Assembly: GCA_014381825.1 (NCBI GenBank)
Contig: JACNKX010000039.1
Location: 106,387-170,386, forward strand
Source: Planctomycetota bacterium
Lineage (GTDB): Bacteria; Planctomycetota; Planctomycetia; Pirellulales; Pirellulaceae
Reading direction: 5' to 3'
Length of the DNA stretch: 64,000 nucleotides
In this document: piece after piece, positions 60,695 through 64,000 of the stretch
Numbering within the stretch: position 1 is the first letter of the stretch
Layout of the letters: every line of letters begins with the position of its first letter
The notes under the pieces: generated by a model
Seen by the model: only the letters and a program-made list of their open reading frames with translations
The model's database searches: none
What the model was told of the DNA's origin: nothing
Program-made: the position numbers and the translations under genes

Positions 60695-63600
60695 TCAGTC
60701 CCGAGTGATGAACTCGTCAAGATTAATCAGCGTCCGTCCAACAATGATCCAGGCGGCAAGTTCCACTGTCGAAGCTCCCTCCGGGACTACCTGCTTCCCG
60801 ACGATCTGTGTCGTTGCTTCGTCATTTGCTTCAGCGCGCTTTACCTGTGCTTCGTACAACTCGATCACATGTGGCAACTCGTCGACCGTGGGGTGGCGAG
60901 CTAGACAGAGCATAAACGCGTAACGCGCTCGCCCGCGAGTCGTCTGAACTGAGTCGCCCATCGGCGGCACTTCGGCGAGTACACGGGCGCCAAACGCCTG
61001 GGCACATTCGTAAAATGCCGGATCGTTCCACAAAGTCAGCGCTTGCAGCGGCGTGTTGCTTAGACTTCGTTGCGTACAACATTCCGTTGAATCAGGCGAG
61101 TCGAACGTCATCAACATCGGATAGGGCGATGTCCGCTGAAAGAATGTGTAAAGCCCACGGCGATAGGCGTCGCCACCTTTGCTGACCTGCCACTTCGCGC
61201 TGTTGGCATACGTCAAGCTAGAGTATTCGGCTGGCTGTGGCGGACGTACGCTCGGACCGCCCAAACGCGTGTCGAGCAACCCGCTTACGGCAAGGGCGAT
61301 GTCACGAATCGTTTCTGCTTCGACCCGACGTCGCTGCTGGCGGGCGAGCAAGGAGTTATCCGGATCACTCTCGATCAGGTCTCGGCGGAATGCTGCAGAC
61401 TGCTGGTAAGTAGCCGAACTGACAATCAGTCGGTGCAGCTGTTTTAAACTCCAGCCTTGCGTTTGAACTTCGTTCGCGAGCCAGTCCAGCAACTCTGGAT
61501 GGGTTGGGGTGTCGCCTTGCGTTCCAAAATCGTCGACGGTGTTGACGATTCCTCGTCCGAAGATACGTTGCCACACGCGATTGACCGTAACGCGTGCAGT
61601 AAGAGGGTTGTCAGCAGCGAATAACCAACGTGCAAACTCCAGGCGGCCGTGCTGCGATTCGTCGGCTGTGAGTCCAGGTAAGACGGAGGGCGTTAACGCG
61701 GTCACCGGCTCGCCTTTGTTCAGAAAATCGCCGCGAATGTGAATGTTGGCTTGTCGCGGTTCGGCGATCTGCGCAACAGTCTGCGCCTTAACTCCAGAAG
61801 CAGCAGGCTGCTGTTTGGCGTGATCCGCAACAATCTTATTCAGGCGAGTCAGCTCGGGATCAACCGAACGGAAATACGTGGCAACTTGCTTCTGTTGGTC
61901 CGCGTTTCGCTCGGCGGCTGGTTTCGCTAGCGCGTTGGCAACTTCCGCGGGTAAGCCTTCCAGTGTTGCTGGCAACTCACCAGAAGTTAACGACAAACGG
62001 AACCGCCCAATATTGTGCGATTTGTCGGCGTTGTAGGTCTGGTCGAGAACAAACGTCAGCTTCGTGTTGTCTGCAACTTCGACGGCCTCTTTCGCCTCGA
62101 ACACCGCAACGTGTCGCTTCCCGAACTCCGGACTGACAGCCCAGCCGTCAGTTGGATCGTCGTTGATCGCCTTCTCGACTTGCCAGTCGCCTTGAGAAAA
62201 GTCGGCTTTTGCGTTCACGAGTACGACACTCTTTGGCTCTTGGCCGTCGCTCGTCGGCGAAGCGGTGACGCTGAAGGTCGTCAATACAAAGTTGCCGTTA
62301 TCTGCGCGGCCTGGCCCTTGCTTAACGAGACTCTTGTCGGGAAGAACTTCTAAGCGAACTGCCGTTACGCGTTCCGCGCCGGCGAACGCTTCAATCGTGT
62401 ACACATCAGAGACCTCGTTCTTTCCTGTTGCCAGCCAGGACGCATCGTCTTGCCGCTGGAGCATTGCGCCGTTCTTTGACGTCACGGACATCGGATCGAC
62501 CGTTTGCCAAACAACCGATTTATCCAACGCAGTCTTTTCCCATTCGGTTTGAGCCTTCGCTAGATCATTCGTCTCGTAGTCTTTGACCGCGACCGTCAGC
62601 TTCGCGTGAGCTGCGTCAAACGTCGCTTTCGCCGCGCGGAGTCGCTCTTGGTCCGCTGGGAGCGGAGCATCAATGTCGGCTTCGTTGATATCGTTGAAGA
62701 ATGCGTAGAGCTGATAGTACTCGCGCTGTGTTAGCGGGTCGTACTTGTGCGAATGGCATTGGGCACAGCCAACCGTCAGCCCCAACCAAATCGCTCCGGC
62801 GGTATTGGTTCGATCAACGGTCTTCTTGACACGGTCTTCTTCCTGATCTGTTCCGCCTTCCGTGTTGTGCAACGTGTTGCGATGAAAGCCGCTTGCGACT
62901 TTCTGTTCGAGCGTCGCGTCAGGGAGCATATCGCCGGCCAACTGTTCGATACTGAACTGGTCGTACGGCAGATCTGCGTTTAAAGCGTCGATTACCCAGT
63001 TGCGATAACGCCAAGCGTGAGGTCGAGCCCGATCTTTCTCGTAGCCATCACTATCTGCATAACGAGCTAGATCAAGCCAATGCCGCCCCCATCGCTCGCC
63101 ATAGTGCGGTGATGACAACACGCGTTCGACCATTCTCTCATACGCATTCGACCGCGAATCGTTTAGAAAGGAATCAAGTTCCTGGGGAGACGGCGGCAAG
63201 CCAAGTAAGTCGAAATAGACTCGACGCATCAAGGTCGCACGCGCTGCTTCCCGCGAGGGGCGTATACCGCTGGTTTCAAGACGCTGAAGAACGAACGTAT
63301 CGATCGGATTCCGTACCCACGCGACCTCTTTGGGAATGGGCAGCGACGGCTGCGTTATCGGTTGAAACGACCAATGACCTGAACTGGCGGCCGCATCGGC
63401 ACTCTCCGGCCAAATCGCACCCTGATCAATCCACGCTCGCAATGTGGCGATCTGCTCCGGTGTTAGCGGAGTCCCCTCCCCTTCCGGCGGCATGATCCCA
63501 GCGTCTTCATCTAAACCTGCAACAAGCGTGATCAAACGGCTTTTCGCGCTATCGCCGGGAACGATACTCTTGCCGCCGTCACCTCCTGCCAGCGCTCGAG

Positions 63601-63802
63601 CTTTGATGTCGAGTCGGAAGCCGGCCTCTTGCTCTTCCACACCATGACATGAGTAGCAAGTCTTCCGTAAAATCGGCTGAACATCGGCGATAAAGTCAAC
63701 TTTGGGACCCACGGCCACCGGGATTGGATTTTCTTCCTCGGCATTCATCGGAGAGATCGCGAGAAGAGCGAACACGAACGCGACTGGCAATACCGATCGC
63801 AT
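60695..63802 (-). CDS. PSCyt1/DUF1549/DUF1553 protein with CxxCH haem site
   Basis: The 1035-residue product starts MRSVLPVAFVFALLAISPMNAEEE, a signal peptide, with GGAG eight bases upstream. A planctomycete cytochrome C domain carries CYSCH (Cys49, Cys52, His53) and IMPPEGEGTPLTPEQIATLRAWIDQGA. DUF1549 follows, starting near IDTFVLQRLETSGI. Then comes a beta-rich middle insertion and finally DUF1553 with NRVWQRIFGRGIVNTVDDFGTQGDTPTHPELLDWLANE. Such proteins are exported and thought to bind haem, paired with DUF1501 proteins. The longer frame to 63862 lacks a ribosome binding site. Upstream (63803-64000) shows only promoter space and no gene. Confidence 0.95.
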   Translation of the reverse strand: MRSVLPVAFVFALLAISPMNAEEENPIPVAVGPKVDFIADVQPILRKTCYSCHGVEEQEAGFRLDIKARALAGGDGGKSIVPGDSAKSRLITLVAGLDEDAGIMPPEGEGTPLTPEQIATLRAWIDQGAIWPESADAAASSGHWSFQPITQPSLPIPKEVAWVRNPIDTFVLQRLETSGIRPSREAARATLMRRVYFDLLGLPPSPQELDSFLNDSRSNAYERMVERVLSSPHYGERWGRHWLDLARYADSDGYEKDRARPHAWRYRNWVIDALNADLPYDQFSIEQLAGDMLPDATLEQKVASGFHRNTLHNTEGGTDQEEDRVKKTVDRTNTAGAIWLGLTVGCAQCHSHKYDPLTQREYYQLYAFFNDINEADIDAPLPADQERLRAAKATFDAAHAKLTVAVKDYETNDLAKAQTEWEKTALDKSVVWQTVDPMSVTSKNGAMLQRQDDASWLATGKNEVSDVYTIEAFAGAERVTAVRLEVLPDKSLVKQGPGRADNGNFVLTTFSVTASPTSDGQEPKSVVLVNAKADFSQGDWQVEKAINDDPTDGWAVSPEFGKRHVAVFEAKEAVEVADNTKLTFVLDQTYNADKSHNIGRFRLSLTSGELPATLEGLPAEVANALAKPAAERNADQQKQVATYFRSVDPELTRLNKIVADHAKQQPAASGVKAQTVAQIAEPRQANIHIRGDFLNKGEPVTALTPSVLPGLTADESQHGRLEFARWLFAADNPLTARVTVNRVWQRIFGRGIVNTVDDFGTQGDTPTHPELLDWLANEVQTQGWSLKQLHRLIVSSATYQQSAAFRRDLIESDPDNSLLARQQRRRVEAETIRDIALAVSGLLDTRLGGPSVRPPQPAEYSSLTYANSAKWQVSKGGDAYRRGLYTFFQRTSPYPMLMTFDSPDSTECCTQRSLSNTPLQALTLWNDPAFYECAQAFGARVLAEVPPMGDSVQTTRGRARYAFMLCLARHPTVDELPHVIELYEAQVKRAEANDEATTQIVGKQVVPEGASTVELAAWIIVGRTLINLDEFITRD

Positions 63803-64000
63803 ACAACTGGCTCCAATTCTTTCGACAATACGGCAGGAGAGTACTCGCGGCAAACCATCCACGAAGGCGGGACACGTCCATTTAACCAGACGTTTCGGGA
63901 AGGGTCAAATTTCCAAGGTGCGAGTCCAGAGCTTTTGATTTGTTTGGCTCTAGGGAAGAATTAGTGGGTAAACGGAAGCGGGCTGCGGTTTGAGCCCTCA

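Overview
This window carries the signature genes of a planctomycete, most likely in or near the Pirellulales. The evidence is two DUF1501 proteins, a PSCyt1/DUF1549/DUF1553 protein with a CxxCH haem motif, a DUF1559 protein with a prepilin-like N-terminus, a DUF1080 protein, a PQQ-type propeller, a LEPR-XLL/dockerin-type secreted protein, and several very large exported proteins of no known family. Gene density is ordinary for a chromosome. I see no insertion sequence, prophage, CRISPR array, rRNA or tRNA.

Layout: 1-3.7 kb holds a partial YmdB-like phosphoesterase, ribonuclease Y and TilS. 3.7-12.3 kb holds an MFS transporter, a GT39-like membrane glycosyltransferase, an AsmA-like protein, a small hydrophilic protein, DapF and a DUF374 acyltransferase. 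12.3-15.7 kb is one large membrane-anchored TPR-like protein. 15.9-20.1 kb is a forward catabolic-type cluster: DUF1080, DUF1501, a sugar phosphate isomerase and a Gfo/Idh/MocA dehydrogenase. 20.3-29.5 kb is mixed: a Tyr/Pro-rich secreted protein, a D-2-hydroxyacid dehydrogenase, a YiiX-like amidase, an isochorismatase-like hydrolase, a PQQ propeller, two small reverse-strand genes, EttA and GuaA. 29.8-33.9 kb has an SF1 helicase with a nuclease-like tail, SurE and a lipoprotein. 33.9-36.7 kb is a reverse cluster of DUF6065, a JmjC/cupin oxygenase and a sulfotransferase. 36.7-41.6 kb holds palindromic repeats, the DUF1559 protein, a HEAT-like protein and a large surface protein with a frameshift. 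42.1-45.8 kb has a secreted protein, two small membrane proteins, enolase and riboflavin synthase. 45.8-57.1 kb is a reverse-strand operon of three uncharacterised exported proteins (1126, 2305 and 285 residues). 57.2-63.8 kb has an IMPase-family enzyme, a hypothetical protein, and a DUF1501 plus PSCyt/PSD pair.

The best finds are in places that plain ORF calling misses. A 77-codon gene at 25065-25298 (reverse) has an in-frame TGA at codon 11 in a CxxU context and reads as a SelW-like (Rdx family) selenoprotein, with a candidate SECIS hairpin just downstream. A large LEPR-XLL/dockerin protein (38893-41608, reverse) has its strong ribosome binding site and start codon split from the rest of the gene by a run of seven G's. 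Removing one G restores a single 904-residue frame, so this is either a sequencing error or a phase-variable or slippage-controlled locus. The 11-kb giant-protein operon has two members with parallel layouts, one apparently a two-part fusion, plus a small protein with a secretin N-domain-like segment. It is the strongest candidate for an undescribed system. All function statements rest on motif reading and memory of families; no search was run.
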